Shown piece after piece: positions 25,868 to 35,347 of a stretch of 64,000 nucleotides of DNA; position 1 is the first letter of the stretch, and each line of letters opens with the position of its first letter. A program made the translations under genes and the position numbers. Origin of the DNA: Pseudomonas sp. RC10 (GTDB taxonomy: Bacteria; Pseudomonadota; Gammaproteobacteria; Pseudomonadales; Pseudomonadaceae); contig NZ_CP151650.1 of assembly GCF_038397775.1 (NCBI RefSeq), forward strand, positions 4,836,001-4,900,000, in the 5' to 3' direction. The notes under the pieces are model-generated. The model searched no databases. It saw only the letters and a program-made list of their open reading frames with translations, and was not told the origin of the DNA.

Positions 25868-26159
25868 ACGAAAAGAGCCGCCCGCTCACTGAAACGTTCA
25901 TGCACCCGACGATTTAGCGTCATGAAAGCGCATGAAACTGTGAGCCATATTGCCGAAACGTGCTGGTTTCAGCCATTCGCCAATCCGCCATAACGACAGT
26001 TTTTTTCCAGCAGCGACAGTCTGGTTGCCCGCAACTCATCGGCTGTTTATGGTCTGACCCCATGCGCCCGGACACGCAGCCGCTTAACACGCAGGCTGGC
26101 ACGCGCAGCGGTTTTCCGCCGCTTCATGAATGAATCATGCACATAAGGAATGTCATCAC

Positions 26160-27302
26160 ATGCTCAACAGGCTCTCCACCCACTTGCTTTCCAAGACCGT
26201 GCTGGCCGCCGCAATGGCCGCTGTGATGTGGTCGTCGGGCTCGGCCATGGCAGCCAACGAACCGGGCAAGGCGCTGGCCGCAAAAATCGGCGTGCCGTGG
26301 CCTGCGGTCATCGCCCACCGAGGCGCGTCGTTCAATGCACCGGAAGAGACGGTGCCCTCGTACACCCTGGCCCGCGAGCTGGGCGCGGATTATCTGGAGA
26401 TGGACATTCAGCGCACCAAGGATGGCGTGCTGATTGCCTTGCACGACGACACGCTGGAGCGCACCACCAACGTTGCCGAGGTCTATCCGGACCGGGTGAA
26501 AGACCCGCTGAGCAGCTTCACCCTCGAAGAAATCAAGCGACTGGACGCGGGCTCCTGGTTCAACAAGGCCCATCCGGATCGCGCCCGCGCCAGCTATGTG
26601 GGGTTGAAGATTCTGACGCTGGATGAAGTGATCGACATCGCCGAAGGTGGCAAGAACAAACCGGGGCTGTACATTGAGACCAAGGTGCCGGCGCAATTTC
26701 CCGGCGTCGAAGAGGATTTGAAGAAAAAACTGGAGCAACGCGGCTGGCTGAGCCAACGCCCTGCGGCGGAGAAAGGCCATGTGAACGTGGCTCATACGCC
26801 GGGCCGCGTGGTCTTGCAGACGTTCGAGAAGCCGAGCCTGGAACTGCTGCAAAAAGCCATGCCTGACACGCCGAAAGTGCTGTTGCTGTGGACGGGCGAC
26901 GGGTATATCCCGGCGGCGTCGGACAAGACGTTCAAGGATTCGGGGGCCAAGGACAAGGCGGCGTTCTACGCAACGCAGCAGGTGAAATCCAAGGAAGAGT
27001 TCGCGGCATGGATGGACTGGGCGAAGGCCCATGGCGCCATAGGCACCGGCCCTGCGGCGGCGCTGAAAAACGGCGGCGATCAGAGCTACATGGATTTGGT
27101 GCAGCCCTGGATGAACAAGATGGCTCATGACCGTGGGATGATCATCCATCCCTACACCGTGGACGACGCGGTGGACTTCAAGGCCATCAGCGCTCGGGGA
27201 GTCGACGGTTTTTTTACCAACCGGGCTTCGGAACTGCTGAAGTTCTACGGTCGTCCGTCGAAAGAAAGCATGGAATCGATCCTGAAGCGGATCGGGTATT
27301 GA
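26160..27302 (+). CDS. Periplasmic glycerophosphodiester phosphodiesterase (GlpQ type)
   Basis: The 380-residue protein has an N-terminal signal peptide ending in SGSAMA, then a GDPD TIM-barrel with the catalytic VIAHRGAS, the metal-binding E and D in LEMDIQRTKDG, and LHDDTLERTT. It hydrolyses glycerophosphodiesters to glycerol-3-phosphate and an alcohol in the periplasm, a phosphate and carbon scavenging step. The ATG at 26160 has AAGGA at proper spacing; the in-frame ATG ten codons earlier does not. No glpT or Pho box was recognised nearby. The 290 bases upstream hold nothing else identified. Confidence 0.92.
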   Translation: MLNRLSTHLLSKTVLAAAMAAVMWSSGSAMAANEPGKALAAKIGVPWPAVIAHRGASFNAPEETVPSYTLARELGADYLEMDIQRTKDGVLIALHDDTLERTTNVAEVYPDRVKDPLSSFTLEEIKRLDAGSWFNKAHPDRARASYVGLKILTLDEVIDIAEGGKNKPGLYIETKVPAQFPGVEEDLKKKLEQRGWLSQRPAAEKGHVNVAHTPGRVVLQTFEKPSLELLQKAMPDTPKVLLLWTGDGYIPAASDKTFKDSGAKDKAAFYATQQVKSKEEFAAWMDWAKAHGAIGTGPAAALKNGGDQSYMDLVQPWMNKMAHDRGMIIHPYTVDDAVDFKAISARGVDGFFTNRASELLKFYGRPSKESMESILKRIGY

Positions 27303-27356
27303 AACCCACCGTGATTCTAGCTGGCTGACGTCATAAATCGCGGCGTCGCTTACCCC

Positions 27357-27718
27357 CTGTAGAAGCGAATTCATTCGTGAGGCGTTGGTACAGGCGATGG
27401 ATATGTGTCGTCTGTACGGGCCAATCGCGAATAAATTCGCTCCTACAGTCAGGTCGGCGTCAGGCCCCGTGCATCGCGGCGCAGATTACCCCTGTAGGAG
27501 CGAATTCATTCGCGAGGCGTTGGTACAGGCGATGGAGATGTGTCGTCTGTACCGGCCAATCGCGAATAAATTCGCTCCTACAGTCAGGTCGGCGTCAGGC
27601 CTCGTGCATCGCGGCGCAGATTTCCCCTGTAGGGGCGAATTCATTCGCGAAACATTGGTACAGGCGAAGGAGATGCGTCATCTGTACCGACCAATCGCGA
27701 ATAAATTCACTCCTACAG
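27357..27718. repeat. Three tandem REP pairs with exact 135-bp period
   Basis: REP pairs at 27357-27448, 27492-27583 and 27627-27718 repeat with a period of exactly 135 bases, including the spacers between them. Only a few substitutions separate copies. The core is GGAGCGAATTCATTCGCGA, with AATAAATT variants in the right arms. It fills the 440-base gap between the GDPD and pyrF genes. Confidence 0.95.
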
Positions 27719-27742
27719 AGCGCTTGCCGCAAAGGGAGAGGC

Positions 27743-28441
27743 TTACGCCAACTCCGCCACCACCGCGGCCAGCGCTTTCGCCGGATCTGCTGCCTGGCTG
27801 ATCGGGCGGCCGATGACAAGGTAGTCGGAACCGGCGTCCAGGGCCTGGCGCGGGGTCAGGATGCGGCGTTGGTCATCCTGTGCGCTGCCAGCGGGACGAA
27901 TACCCGGTGTCACCAGTTGCAACGACGGGTGCGCCGTTTTCAGGGCCTGAGCTTCCAGCGCCGAACACACCAGGCCGTCCATCCCCGCCTTCTCAGCCAA
28001 GGCCGCCAGACGCAACACCTGTTCCTGGGGTTCGATGTCCAGGCCGATGCCTGCCAGGTCCTCACGTTCCATGCTGGTCAGCACGGTCACGCCGATCAGC
28101 AGCGGTTTCGGGCCGCTGCGTTGATCCAGCACGTCGCGGCAGGCCGCCATCATGCGCAGGCCGCCGGAGCAGTGCACGTTGACCATCCACACGCCCATTT
28201 CCGCCGCAGCCTTGACCGCCATCGCCGTGGTATTGGGGATGTCGTGAAACTTGAGGTCCAGAAACACTTCGAAGCCCTTGTCGTTCAAGGTCTCGACAAT
28301 GCCCGACGCGCTGCTGGTAAACAGTTCTTTGCCCACTTTGACCCGGCACAGCTTGGGGTCCAGTTGGTCCGCCAGTTTCAACGCGGCTTCGCGGGTCGGG
28401 AAATCCAGGGCGACGATGATGGGGGTCTGGCAGGCGGACAT
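27743..28441 (-). CDS. pyrF: Orotidine 5'-phosphate decarboxylase
   Basis: This 232-residue TIM-barrel enzyme makes UMP from OMP, the last step of pyrimidine synthesis, in the cytoplasm. The catalytic D-x-K-x-x-D motif is D62-L-K64-F-H-D67, and the phosphate-binding TPGIRP and YLVIGRPI segments are present. The ATG at 28441 begins MSACQTPIIVALDFP as in other pseudomonads; the much longer upstream frame is not supported. It is transcribed alone, divergent from a small DUF2897 membrane protein gene. Confidence 0.96.
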   Translation of the reverse strand: MSACQTPIIVALDFPTREAALKLADQLDPKLCRVKVGKELFTSSASGIVETLNDKGFEVFLDLKFHDIPNTTAMAVKAAAEMGVWMVNVHCSGGLRMMAACRDVLDQRSGPKPLLIGVTVLTSMEREDLAGIGLDIEPQEQVLRLAALAEKAGMDGLVCSALEAQALKTAHPSLQLVTPGIRPAGSAQDDQRRILTPRQALDAGSDYLVIGRPISQAADPAKALAAVVAELA

Positions 28442-28664
28442 GAGCGGGTTCTCTGGCAAGTCGAAATCGGCGCGCATTGTAGCTGAACCCGTCGCAGGGC
28501 GGGACCCGGTGATCGGTAAAAGACAAAGATGCCGCCAAGCCTGGGGCCCACCGTCATACCGTTTCGAAACCGACTCGCATCCCCGCACGACCGGGCATCC
28601 CCTACAATGGAACCACTGGGCAGCGCCGTTGCTCAAAGCGATATCACAATAAGGAGAGAGCCTC

Positions 28665-28832
28665 ATGCCCTGGTATGCCTGGTTGATTCTGGTAATTGCA
28701 ATTGGCTCGATCGTCGGCGGTTTGGTGATGCTGAAGGACTCAGCGAAAAAACTGCCCCTGACCGATGAACAGCTCAAGCGCGTCCACGAGCGCAACGCCG
28801 AAATGGACGCCAAGGAAGCCCGCGACCGCTAG
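28665..28832 (+). CDS. Small membrane protein, DUF2897 family
   Basis: This 55-residue protein is too short for most ORF lists. It is one hydrophobic helix (PWYAWLILVIAIGSIVGGLV), then a charged cytoplasmic tail rich in Lys/Glu/Arg. The ATG at 28665 has a strong AAGGAGAG Shine-Dalgarno. DUF2897 proteins are commonly found beside pyrF in pseudomonads, as here. Function is unknown. Confidence 0.85.
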   Translation: MPWYAWLILVIAIGSIVGGLVMLKDSAKKLPLTDEQLKRVHERNAEMDAKEARDR

Positions 28833-28882
28833 ACCGCGTCGGGCGGTGAACCCTCGCCGCCCCCGCATGCCCTTCTGTTCTA

Positions 28883-29713
28883 TCAATCCGTACCGTCACT
28901 CTCATCCAGCGCCACGGCGTGATGCGTGGCCTGTGGCGTCACGGCGATCCGGAACGGCTGGAATATCTTGAACATCTGCCCGTTCTCCCGAAGCTGTCTG
29001 AGCAACCCCCCAAATTTTTCCCCGGTGATCGGCGCGTTCGGTCGCAGGAGCGCGTAGTGCCGGTATATCTGATCGACCCGGTCTGAAATCAGGAATTGAT
29101 CGGCGTCTTCAGGGTTGCTGGCCATAAACGTGCTCAGGTACGAGCGGGTGACCAAGGCGATGTCGGCCCGATCCCGGAGTACCATCAACAGGTTGCTGTC
29201 ATGGGAATAGGTCAGCGTGGCGTTGTATTGATCGGCCAGGAACTTGGGGTCAGCGTTGAACCGCGCGAAAGCGTAGTGATAACCGCTGAACAACGCGAGG
29301 CGCTTGCCCGTCAGGTCATCGAAATAGTTCTGCCCGCGCCCTTGCATACGATGGGCGACGAAAATCTCGGCGTCTTCAAGCCCCATGTCGACATCCTCGT
29401 GGGGAATGTCCTTCCAGCCCCAGGCGGGGTTCTCGAAAATGGCCATGTCGAAGCGTTCCTGCTGAAAATCGCGGAAACGACGGGGAATCGAGGTCGGCAC
29501 CATCTCGAAATGGTAGTCGCTCTGCATGGCGTTCAACGCACTGACCATCTGTGGCAGCAACCCGGTGTCTTCGCCCCGCTCGGGTCGAATCGTGTACGGC
29601 GGAAAATGCGCCGCACCAATGCGCACGATCTGCGCCGCGCCCGCTTGCCAGGCCCACAGGGTCGTCGTTGCCAACAGCAGCGTTTTCAAAGCCATCCGCA
29701 CGGGCGTAGACAT
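28883..29713 (-). CDS. Periplasmic amino-acid-type substrate-binding protein
   Basis: The 276-residue protein has a signal peptide (cleavage after QAGA) and an SBP_bac_3-like two-lobed domain (IGAAHFPPYTIRPERGEDTG near the N-terminus, FDMAIFENPAW, LTGKRLALFSGYHY). Such proteins bind amino acids for ABC importers, or act as free-standing sensors of the periplasm. No permease or ATPase gene is adjacent, so it is an orphan. The ATG at 29713 is used; a TTG precedes it. It lies on the same strand as a TetR gene about 90 bases upstream but is probably independent. Confidence 0.85.
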   Translation of the reverse strand: MSTPVRMALKTLLLATTTLWAWQAGAAQIVRIGAAHFPPYTIRPERGEDTGLLPQMVSALNAMQSDYHFEMVPTSIPRRFRDFQQERFDMAIFENPAWGWKDIPHEDVDMGLEDAEIFVAHRMQGRGQNYFDDLTGKRLALFSGYHYAFARFNADPKFLADQYNATLTYSHDSNLLMVLRDRADIALVTRSYLSTFMASNPEDADQFLISDRVDQIYRHYALLRPNAPITGEKFGGLLRQLRENGQMFKIFQPFRIAVTPQATHHAVALDESDGTD

Positions 29714-29803
29714 CAAGACAAAGCACCTCTGGCGAATCGGAGTACGCGTAAGCTATGCGTTCGCGGACAATTAGACAACGGTCAAACGACATCAAAGCTG
29801 GCT

Positions 29804-30442
29804 TTAGGCCAGATCTGGCTGTTTCAACAGCAAAAGCAACGCCTGCTCCGCCAATTGTTCCAGGGTCAGAGTGCCCTCGGCACGGTACCAGGTGGTGGTC
29901 CAGGACAACGCGCCCGTCAGGAAACGTCGGGTGACGGCCACATCCCCTTGCACCAGACCACAGGCCTTGGCTTCCCCCAGCACGTGCAGCCACAACTGCT
30001 CATAAGCGTTGCGCAAGACCCGGACCCTCGCCTGCCCGTCGGCCGACAGCGAGCGCCATTCATAGATCATGACGGCCAGCGCTTCGCCGGTGCCGCCCAT
30101 GATCGACTGCAATTCGCAGCGGATCAGCGCCAATACGCGCTCACGCACATCCCGGGTTTGCGCCAATGCGACACGCATCACCTCGGTGTTGTAGACCATG
30201 GTCTGCTCCATCACCGCGCACAGGATTTCATCCTTGCTGCGAAAGTGATGAAAAATGCTCCCCGACTGAATCCCCACGGCCGCCGCCAGGTCCCGCACGG
30301 TGGTGCGCTCATACCCCTTGTGACGAAACAGGTGCGCGGCTACTTGCAGCAGCTTGCCCCTTGGGCTGTCCGGATCGGTCATGAGTCCGCCCGCGATCAG
30401 CCCGTGCATCACCGTCGACGTGTCGCGTTCATCCACCGCCAT
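29804..30442 (-). CDS. TetR-family transcriptional regulator
   Basis: This 212-residue repressor-type protein has a TetR HTH (LLQVAAHLFRHKGYERTTVRDLAAAVGI then SGSIFHHFRSKDEIL) followed by an all-helical ligand domain similar to KstR2/acyl-CoA responsive members. A perfect-arm inverted repeat CCAAGC-AAGC-GCTTGG lies 75 bases upstream (30518-30533) and is the probable operator for autoregulation. The exonuclease gene lies divergently beyond it. No fatty-acid or terpenoid genes are adjacent, so its target regulon is elsewhere or unknown. Confidence 0.88.
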   Translation of the reverse strand: MAVDERDTSTVMHGLIAGGLMTDPDSPRGKLLQVAAHLFRHKGYERTTVRDLAAAVGIQSGSIFHHFRSKDEILCAVMEQTMVYNTEVMRVALAQTRDVRERVLALIRCELQSIMGGTGEALAVMIYEWRSLSADGQARVRVLRNAYEQLWLHVLGEAKACGLVQGDVAVTRRFLTGALSWTTTWYRAEGTLTLEQLAEQALLLLLKQPDLA

Positions 30443-30517
30443 GCCCTTTCACTCGATCGCGAAAAAATCGCCTACAAAACCTACTGGTCGCGCGGCAATT
30501 TATGCCGAGCGCTTCAA

Positions 30518-30533
30518 CCAAGCAAGCGCTTGG
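30518..30533. promoter_or_regulatory. TetR-type operator candidate
   Basis: CCAAGCAAGCGCTTGG has perfect six-base arms around AAGC and lies upstream of the TetR gene. CAAG/CTTG half sites are common for acyl-CoA-type TetR proteins. Confidence 0.5.
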
Positions 30534-30702
30534 CCAGCATTTGGCCTTTCTGTCCGACGAAAAAAATCCTGGCCCGGATTAAACAATCGTCCGTCAGATG
30601 AGTCCCACGCAGTGATCACCCGTGATCGTCACGTTGGACGCAACGGCTCTAATATGGCTACGCTGCATCACGGTGCCACGGATTAGGAAACTGGAGCGAG
30701 CA

Positions 30703-31245
30703 ATGCCCCATTGGTTGGTGATAGATCTGGAGGCCACCACCGAAGAGGGCGGATGGCCAGTGGCAGAGATGGAAATCATTGAGATCGGCGCCTGCGTGGT
30801 CAATTCGGACGGCCGCGAAATCGACCATTTCGAACGCTTCGTGCGCCCGGCGCGCAGGCCGCAATTGACCCCGTTTTGCCGCGAACTGACCCATATCCAA
30901 CAAAGCCAGGTGGACACGGCGTCGCCCATGACGACGATCTGGCCGCAATTTGAACGCTGGATGAGCCATCACCGCACACGGCTGGTGGGCTGGATCAGTT
31001 GGGGTGATTACGACCGCGAGCAATTGACCCTGCAATGGCAGGAGCATCAATTGACCAGCGAGCTGAGCGGCCTGCCGCACATCAACCTCAAACAGCGGTT
31101 TGCGCAGGCCCGTCAACTGCAAAAACCCTGCGGCCTGAATACCGCGCTGCAACTGGCGGGCATGCACTTCAATGGCCAGCAACACCGGGCTCTGACCGAC
31201 GCGCGCAACACGGCGAGGTTGATCCCGTTGGTCATTCCTTCCTGA
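30703..31245 (+). CDS. DEDDh-type 3'-5' exonuclease (ERI-1/KapD-like)
   Basis: This 180-residue protein has an exonuclease fold: first acidic motif DLEATT (D-x-E), a central [13 protein letters not shown] aspartate, and [13 protein letters not shown] with the general-base His and the last Asp. It probably degrades RNA or single-stranded nucleic acid; related proteins trim small RNAs, but the substrate is not known in Pseudomonas. The ATG at 30703 is preceded by GGAGCGAG. The in-frame codons back to 30622 lack a ribosome-binding site. ppnP follows 89 bases later. Confidence 0.85.
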   Translation: MPHWLVIDLEATTEEGGWPVAEMEIIEIGACVVNSDGREIDHFERFVRPARRPQLTPFCRELTHIQQSQVDTASPMTTIWPQFERWMSHHRTRLVGWISWGDYDREQLTLQWQEHQLTSELSGLPHINLKQRFAQARQLQKPCGLNTALQLAGMHFNGQQHRALTDARNTARLIPLVIPS

Positions 31246-31334
31246 ACGATGACGCATTTATCAAAGCGGATGACGGCCTTTTGTACGTTCGGCATACTGT
31301 CCGCCCTTTTTTAGCCCTTTCGAGGAGATCAGCC

Positions 31335-31622
31335 ATGTTCAAGGTCAACGAGTATTTCGACGGCACCGTCAAGTCCATCGCCTTCCAGCAAGCCGAGGGC
31401 GCAGCCACCATCGGCGTCATGGCGCCAGGCAAATACAACTTCGGCACCGCTGATCGCGAAATCATGCATGTGGTCTCGGGCTCGCTGAAAGTCCTGCTGC
31501 CAGGTGCCAACGATTGGGAAACCTTCAACGCAGGCGACCAATTCCGCGTGCCGGCGAACAGCAAGTTCGACCTGGAAGTGAGCGTCGAGACCGCTTACCT
31601 GTGCGAATACCGCAAGGACTGA
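31335..31622 (+). CDS. ppnP: Pyrimidine/purine nucleoside phosphorylase PpnP
   Basis: This 95-residue cupin (former DUF1255/YaiE) has [16 protein letters not shown] at the start and the conserved [20 protein letters not shown] and [13 protein letters not shown] strands. It cleaves nucleosides by phosphorolysis with broad specificity in the cytoplasm. Length and start (AGGAGATC upstream of the ATG) match the family. Single gene; a degenerate REP follows. Confidence 0.95.
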   Translation: MFKVNEYFDGTVKSIAFQQAEGAATIGVMAPGKYNFGTADREIMHVVSGSLKVLLPGANDWETFNAGDQFRVPANSKFDLEVSVETAYLCEYRKD

Positions 31623-31630
31623 TCGGGAAT

Positions 31631-31740
31631 CTGTAGGAGTGAGCTTGCTCGCGATAGCAGAGCTATCTGACGCCGAGCATTCGTTAGGCGTGCCGGTCTC
31701 TTCGCGCGCACGGTGGACCGCCACCCCGGCCACTCCTACA
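31631..31740. repeat. Degenerate REP pair overlapping the ABC exporter stop
   Basis: The left arm is a full GGAGTGAGCTTGCTCGCGA core. The right arm keeps only the outer CACTCCTACA, the centre having diverged. The TAG stop of the ABC exporter (31736-31738) falls inside the right end. Confidence 0.7.
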
Positions 31741-33532
31741 ATGAATCTGCGCTCAATCCATCTGCCTGCATCCCCGCATTGAACTGCAACGCCGCCAACC
31801 GCGCATACAGCGGGTTGCTGGCGATCAATTCCCGGTGCGTGCCCACGGCCACCAGCCTCCCCTGATCCATCACCGCAATCCGGTCAGCGTTCTGCACGGT
31901 GGCCAGGCGGTGAGCGATGACCAAGGTGGTGCGACCTTTCATCAACGTGGGTAATGCTTGCTGGATCAGATGCTCGCTCTGGGCATCCAGCGCGCTGGTG
32001 GCCTCATCGAGCAACAGGATTGGCGCGTCGGCCAGCAACGCACGGGCAATGGCGAGACGTTGACGCTGCCCGCCCGACAACCCCATTCCGCCATCGCCCA
32101 GATGCGTCTGATACCCCTGCGGCAGCAGTTGAATGAATTCGTGGGCATGAGCGATTCGCGCCGCCGCTTCGACCTGTTCGTCGCTGGCCTCGGGATTGCC
32201 ATAACGAATGTTGTCCTCGACGCTGCCAAAAAACAGCGCAGGGGTCTGTGAAACCCAGGCAAAACAGCGACGCAGGTCCAAGGGATCGAGACGCTCACCC
32301 GGCACACCCTCTATCAACACACGTCCCTGCTGCGGGTCATAAAAACGAAGCAACAGGTCGAACAGCGTCGATTTACCCGCCCCCGACGGCCCCACCAACG
32401 CCAGCGTCTCACCCGCTTCAATGGTCAGGCTCAAACCCTCGACCGCGTTACGCTCAGGCCGGGAGGGGTAGGCAAAGCTGACATTTTCCAAGGCCAAGTG
32501 ACCGCTCACGCGTTCCGGCAGGGTCAGCAGATCGCTGCTCGGGGGTGTGATTTCGCTGCGGGCCTGCAACAGTTCAGTGATGCGCTCCGCTGCGCCGGCT
32601 GCCCGTTGCAACTCGCCGATCACTTCGCTGAGGGTGCCGAACGCGCTGCCAACGATCAGGCTGTAGAACACGAACGCCGCCAGCTCGCCCCCGGTGATTC
32701 GCCCGGCGATGACGTCCATGCCGCCGACCCACAGCATCACCGCCACGGCGCCGAGCACCAGCACGATGACCAGGGTGATCAGCCACGAGCGCTGAAGAAT
32801 CCGCTTACGCGCCGTCTCGAAAGCGCCTTCCGCTGTCTGCGAAAAACGCTGTCGGTCCTGTTCCTGATGGTTGTAGGCCTGAACCGTCTTGATCTGTCCC
32901 AGCGCCTCCGACACGTAACTGCCAACGTCCGCCACCCGGTCCTGGCTTTCTCTCGACAGGCTGCGCACTCGTCGCCCGAAAATCAGGATCGGCGCCACCA
33001 CCAGCGGCAACGCCACGACCACGATGCTGGTCAGCTTGGGGTTGGTGAAAAACAGCAGGATCACGCCACCGATCACCATCAGGGCATTGCGCAGGAACAT
33101 CGACAGCGACGAGCCGATGACCGATTGCAGCAACGTCGTGTCGGCGGTGAGGCGTGACTGGATTTCCGAGCTTCGGTTGTTCTCATAAAAGCCGGGGTGC
33201 AGGCTGACCAAGTGATCGAACACTTGCTTGCGCAGATCGGCCACCACCCGCTCGCCAATCCACGACACCAGATAGAAGCGGGTAAACGTGCCGATGGCCA
33301 ACGCCACCACCAGCACCATGAACAGCGCGATGCTTTCGTTGAGCAATTCCGGCGAGCGGGTCAGAAAACCCTTGTCGACCATCATTTTGATGCCCTGTCC
33401 CATGGACAACGTGATGGCGGCGGTGACGATCAGCGCCACCAAGGCGCCAAAGGCCTGCTTGCGATACGGCGCGATCATCCGCAGCGCCAGACGAAGGGCA
33501 TGCCGCTGACGACCGGAAAACACAGAAGCCAT
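31736..33532 (-). CDS. ABCB-type fused exporter (MsbA-like ABC transporter)
   Basis: The 598-residue half-transporter has a six-helix membrane domain (residues ~20-310) and a nucleotide-binding domain with Walker A GPSGAGKST (about 385), signature LSGGQRQRL, Walker B ILLLDEATSALD and switch AHR. It works as a homodimer in the inner membrane. Proteins of this type export lipids, peptides or drugs; the substrate is unknown and no lpxK follows, so it is probably not the essential MsbA. The ATG at 33532 has AGGTGA upstream. The C-terminus ends on a REP-derived TAG. Confidence 0.92.
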   Translation of the reverse strand: MASVFSGRQRHALRLALRMIAPYRKQAFGALVALIVTAAITLSMGQGIKMMVDKGFLTRSPELLNESIALFMVLVVALAIGTFTRFYLVSWIGERVVADLRKQVFDHLVSLHPGFYENNRSSEIQSRLTADTTLLQSVIGSSLSMFLRNALMVIGGVILLFFTNPKLTSIVVVALPLVVAPILIFGRRVRSLSRESQDRVADVGSYVSEALGQIKTVQAYNHQEQDRQRFSQTAEGAFETARKRILQRSWLITLVIVLVLGAVAVMLWVGGMDVIAGRITGGELAAFVFYSLIVGSAFGTLSEVIGELQRAAGAAERITELLQARSEITPPSSDLLTLPERVSGHLALENVSFAYPSRPERNAVEGLSLTIEAGETLALVGPSGAGKSTLFDLLLRFYDPQQGRVLIEGVPGERLDPLDLRRCFAWVSQTPALFFGSVEDNIRYGNPEASDEQVEAAARIAHAHEFIQLLPQGYQTHLGDGGMGLSGGQRQRLAIARALLADAPILLLDEATSALDAQSEHLIQQALPTLMKGRTTLVIAHRLATVQNADRIAVMDQGRLVAVGTHRELIASNPLYARLAALQFNAGMQADGLSADSL

Positions 33533-33844
33533 GAAAGTCACCTGTAGGAAAATTCAGGGCAGAGCCTACACCTGCCCCTCTGTGTACGCTCGTCGTGTTT
33601 TGCTGAACTCAATCGTGGTCTGCCAGTCAGGATAAAGGAGTCCACGCTGTTAAAGCGCCGCGTTATGACGCTAATCAGGGACGGTTAGAGTGGATCGGTC
33701 TAACGGTCGGCTGGCGATTGCCGCCGTCATCTGTTGCACTGAAAGGACGCTTGAAGCGTGCGCGCTTGAAGTGTTCAGAAATGTCATGGCGCGGTCATCG
33801 AGCGTGGATAACCTGAAGCGCACCACCTGATGAGGAGACAGGCC

Positions 33845-34021
33845 ATGAGCTTGCAAAACAGCAGCAATCAAGAACCCGTGGTACGGCCCCAGCCCGAATC
33901 TCAACTGGGCGGCGCCGTTCTGGACGAGTACGGGAATCAGGTCCTGATTACTGAAGAAATGGTTCAGGCCGCGTGTCAGGAATGCGAAAAGTATTGGGTC
34001 AAACCTGAAAAACAAGACTGA
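33845..34021 (+). CDS. Small conserved hypothetical protein
   Basis: This 58-residue acidic protein starts at an ATG preceded by GAGGAGACAGGCC and ends just before a strong terminator. That arrangement supports a real gene. It contains GGAVLDEYGNQVLITEEMVQ and two Cys near the end (CQECEKYW), with no membrane segment or recognised domain. The 300 bases upstream, back to the ABC exporter start, hold nothing else that I can identify apart from its presumed promoter. Confidence 0.7.
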   Translation: MSLQNSSNQEPVVRPQPESQLGGAVLDEYGNQVLITEEMVQAACQECEKYWVKPEKQD

Positions 34022-34038
34022 TGAACAGACGCCTTTGA

Positions 34039-34064
34039 AACCCGGCCCTCCCGCCGGGTTTTTT
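34039..34064 (+). terminator. Rho-independent terminator
   Basis: AACCCGGC-CCTCCC-GCCGGGTT stem followed by TTTT, 17 bases after the small protein gene. Confidence 0.88.
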
Positions 34065-34120
34065 CTGCGTGCGGCTTGGCAGATTGCCCAACCCCAGCGT
34101 CAAATCCGCAGTCACGCCTA

Positions 34121-35269
34121 TCACTCGCCGACCGACACCGCACCCACCGCCTGAATGATCTGCTGCAAGGCTGCGGACGGGCCGTTCAGGCTGACACGCA
34201 AGCCTTCGATTTCGCGGCGCGGCGGATAGTGTTTGCGCAGGGCGTCGAAGGCCAGTCGCTGGCTGGATGAATCGCCGACCAGGCTGCGACGAAAATCCGC
34301 ATCGTCGCGGCGCGGGTCGTACACGCCCCGGCAGAGCATGTTCAGCGCCCACGTGGGGTCAGTGTTGGCGTCTAAGGTGACCTGCGCCAGCCAGGGTTTG
34401 GGCAGCAAGTCTTGCAGTTCGATGGCCGCTGGCTGGCCCAGGTGCGCGCACAGTGCCTGGTAAATCTGCGCCGTGCCGCGCTGCCGCCCGTCGAGGCTGT
34501 AACCGGCAATGTGCGGAGTGCCGATGACGCACAGGTCCGCCAGCGCCACATCGACGAGCGGCTCTTCTTCCCAGACGTCCAGCACGGCTTGCAGGTCTTC
34601 CCGCTCAAGCAGCACTTCACGCAACGCGGCGTTGTCCACGATCGGGCCACGGGCGGCGTTGATCAGCCAGGCGCCCGGTTTGAGGGCTTCGAGACGGGTG
34701 CGGTCAAACAGGTGCCAGGTTGACAGCTCGCCACTTTTATTCAGAGGCGTGTGCAGGCTGATTACGTCGCAACGGGCGATGATCTCGTCGAGGCTGACAT
34801 AATCGCCGCCTTCGGCTGCCTGTCGGGGAGGGTCGCAGACCAGCACGTTCCAGCCCAGCCCGCGCAACACTTTGATCAGCCGACCACCGACCTGCCCCGC
34901 GCCCACCACGCCATAGGTGCGCCGAGCGAGGTCAGCACCTTCGATCTCAGCGAGGGTCAACAGGCTGCCGAGCACGTAATCCACCACGCCCCGGGCGTTG
35001 CAGCCTGGCGCGCTGGACCATTGAATGCCCGCTTCGTTGAGGTAGTCGAGGTCGAGGTGATCGGTGCCGATGGTGCAGGTGCCAACGAAACGCACCGGCG
35101 TGCCTTCCAGCAGCTCTCGGGTAACTTTGGTGACTGAGCGCACCAGCAGGATGTCGGCATCGGCCACCGCAGCGCGGTCGAGGGTGCGTCCGGGGTAACG
35201 ACGGATGTCGCCAAAACCGGAGAAGAAGGCGTCAAGCAGTGGAATGTTTTCGTCGGCAACGATGCGCAT
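34121..35269 (-). CDS. pdxB: Erythronate-4-phosphate dehydrogenase
   Basis: This 382-residue 2-hydroxyacid dehydrogenase-type enzyme oxidises 4-phosphoerythronate in the DXP-dependent pathway to pyridoxal phosphate. It begins [16 protein letters not shown], characteristic of PdxB. It carries the NAD loop [10 protein letters not shown], the catalytic Arg in [10 protein letters not shown], Glu in WEEEP and His in GTPHIAGYS, and the extra C-terminal PdxB dimerisation domain (~residues 290-380). It is followed upstream by tusA on the same strand, 78 bases away. Confidence 0.97.
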   Translation of the reverse strand: MRIVADENIPLLDAFFSGFGDIRRYPGRTLDRAAVADADILLVRSVTKVTRELLEGTPVRFVGTCTIGTDHLDLDYLNEAGIQWSSAPGCNARGVVDYVLGSLLTLAEIEGADLARRTYGVVGAGQVGGRLIKVLRGLGWNVLVCDPPRQAAEGGDYVSLDEIIARCDVISLHTPLNKSGELSTWHLFDRTRLEALKPGAWLINAARGPIVDNAALREVLLEREDLQAVLDVWEEEPLVDVALADLCVIGTPHIAGYSLDGRQRGTAQIYQALCAHLGQPAAIELQDLLPKPWLAQVTLDANTDPTWALNMLCRGVYDPRRDDADFRRSLVGDSSSQRLAFDALRKHYPPRREIEGLRVSLNGPSAALQQIIQAVGAVSVGE

Positions 35270-35347
35270 GGTGGGCTCCCTGAAGTGGCGGCAGTGTAGG
35301 CGCTGGTGTCCGAGGGGGCCAGCGCTGCGCTCACTTCAAGGGTGGAC

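Noticed and set aside
27357..27718. Regularly spaced repeats considered as a CRISPR array
   Set aside because: The units are REP pairs with inverted halves and repeated spacers at 135-bp period, with no cas genes. They are REPINs.
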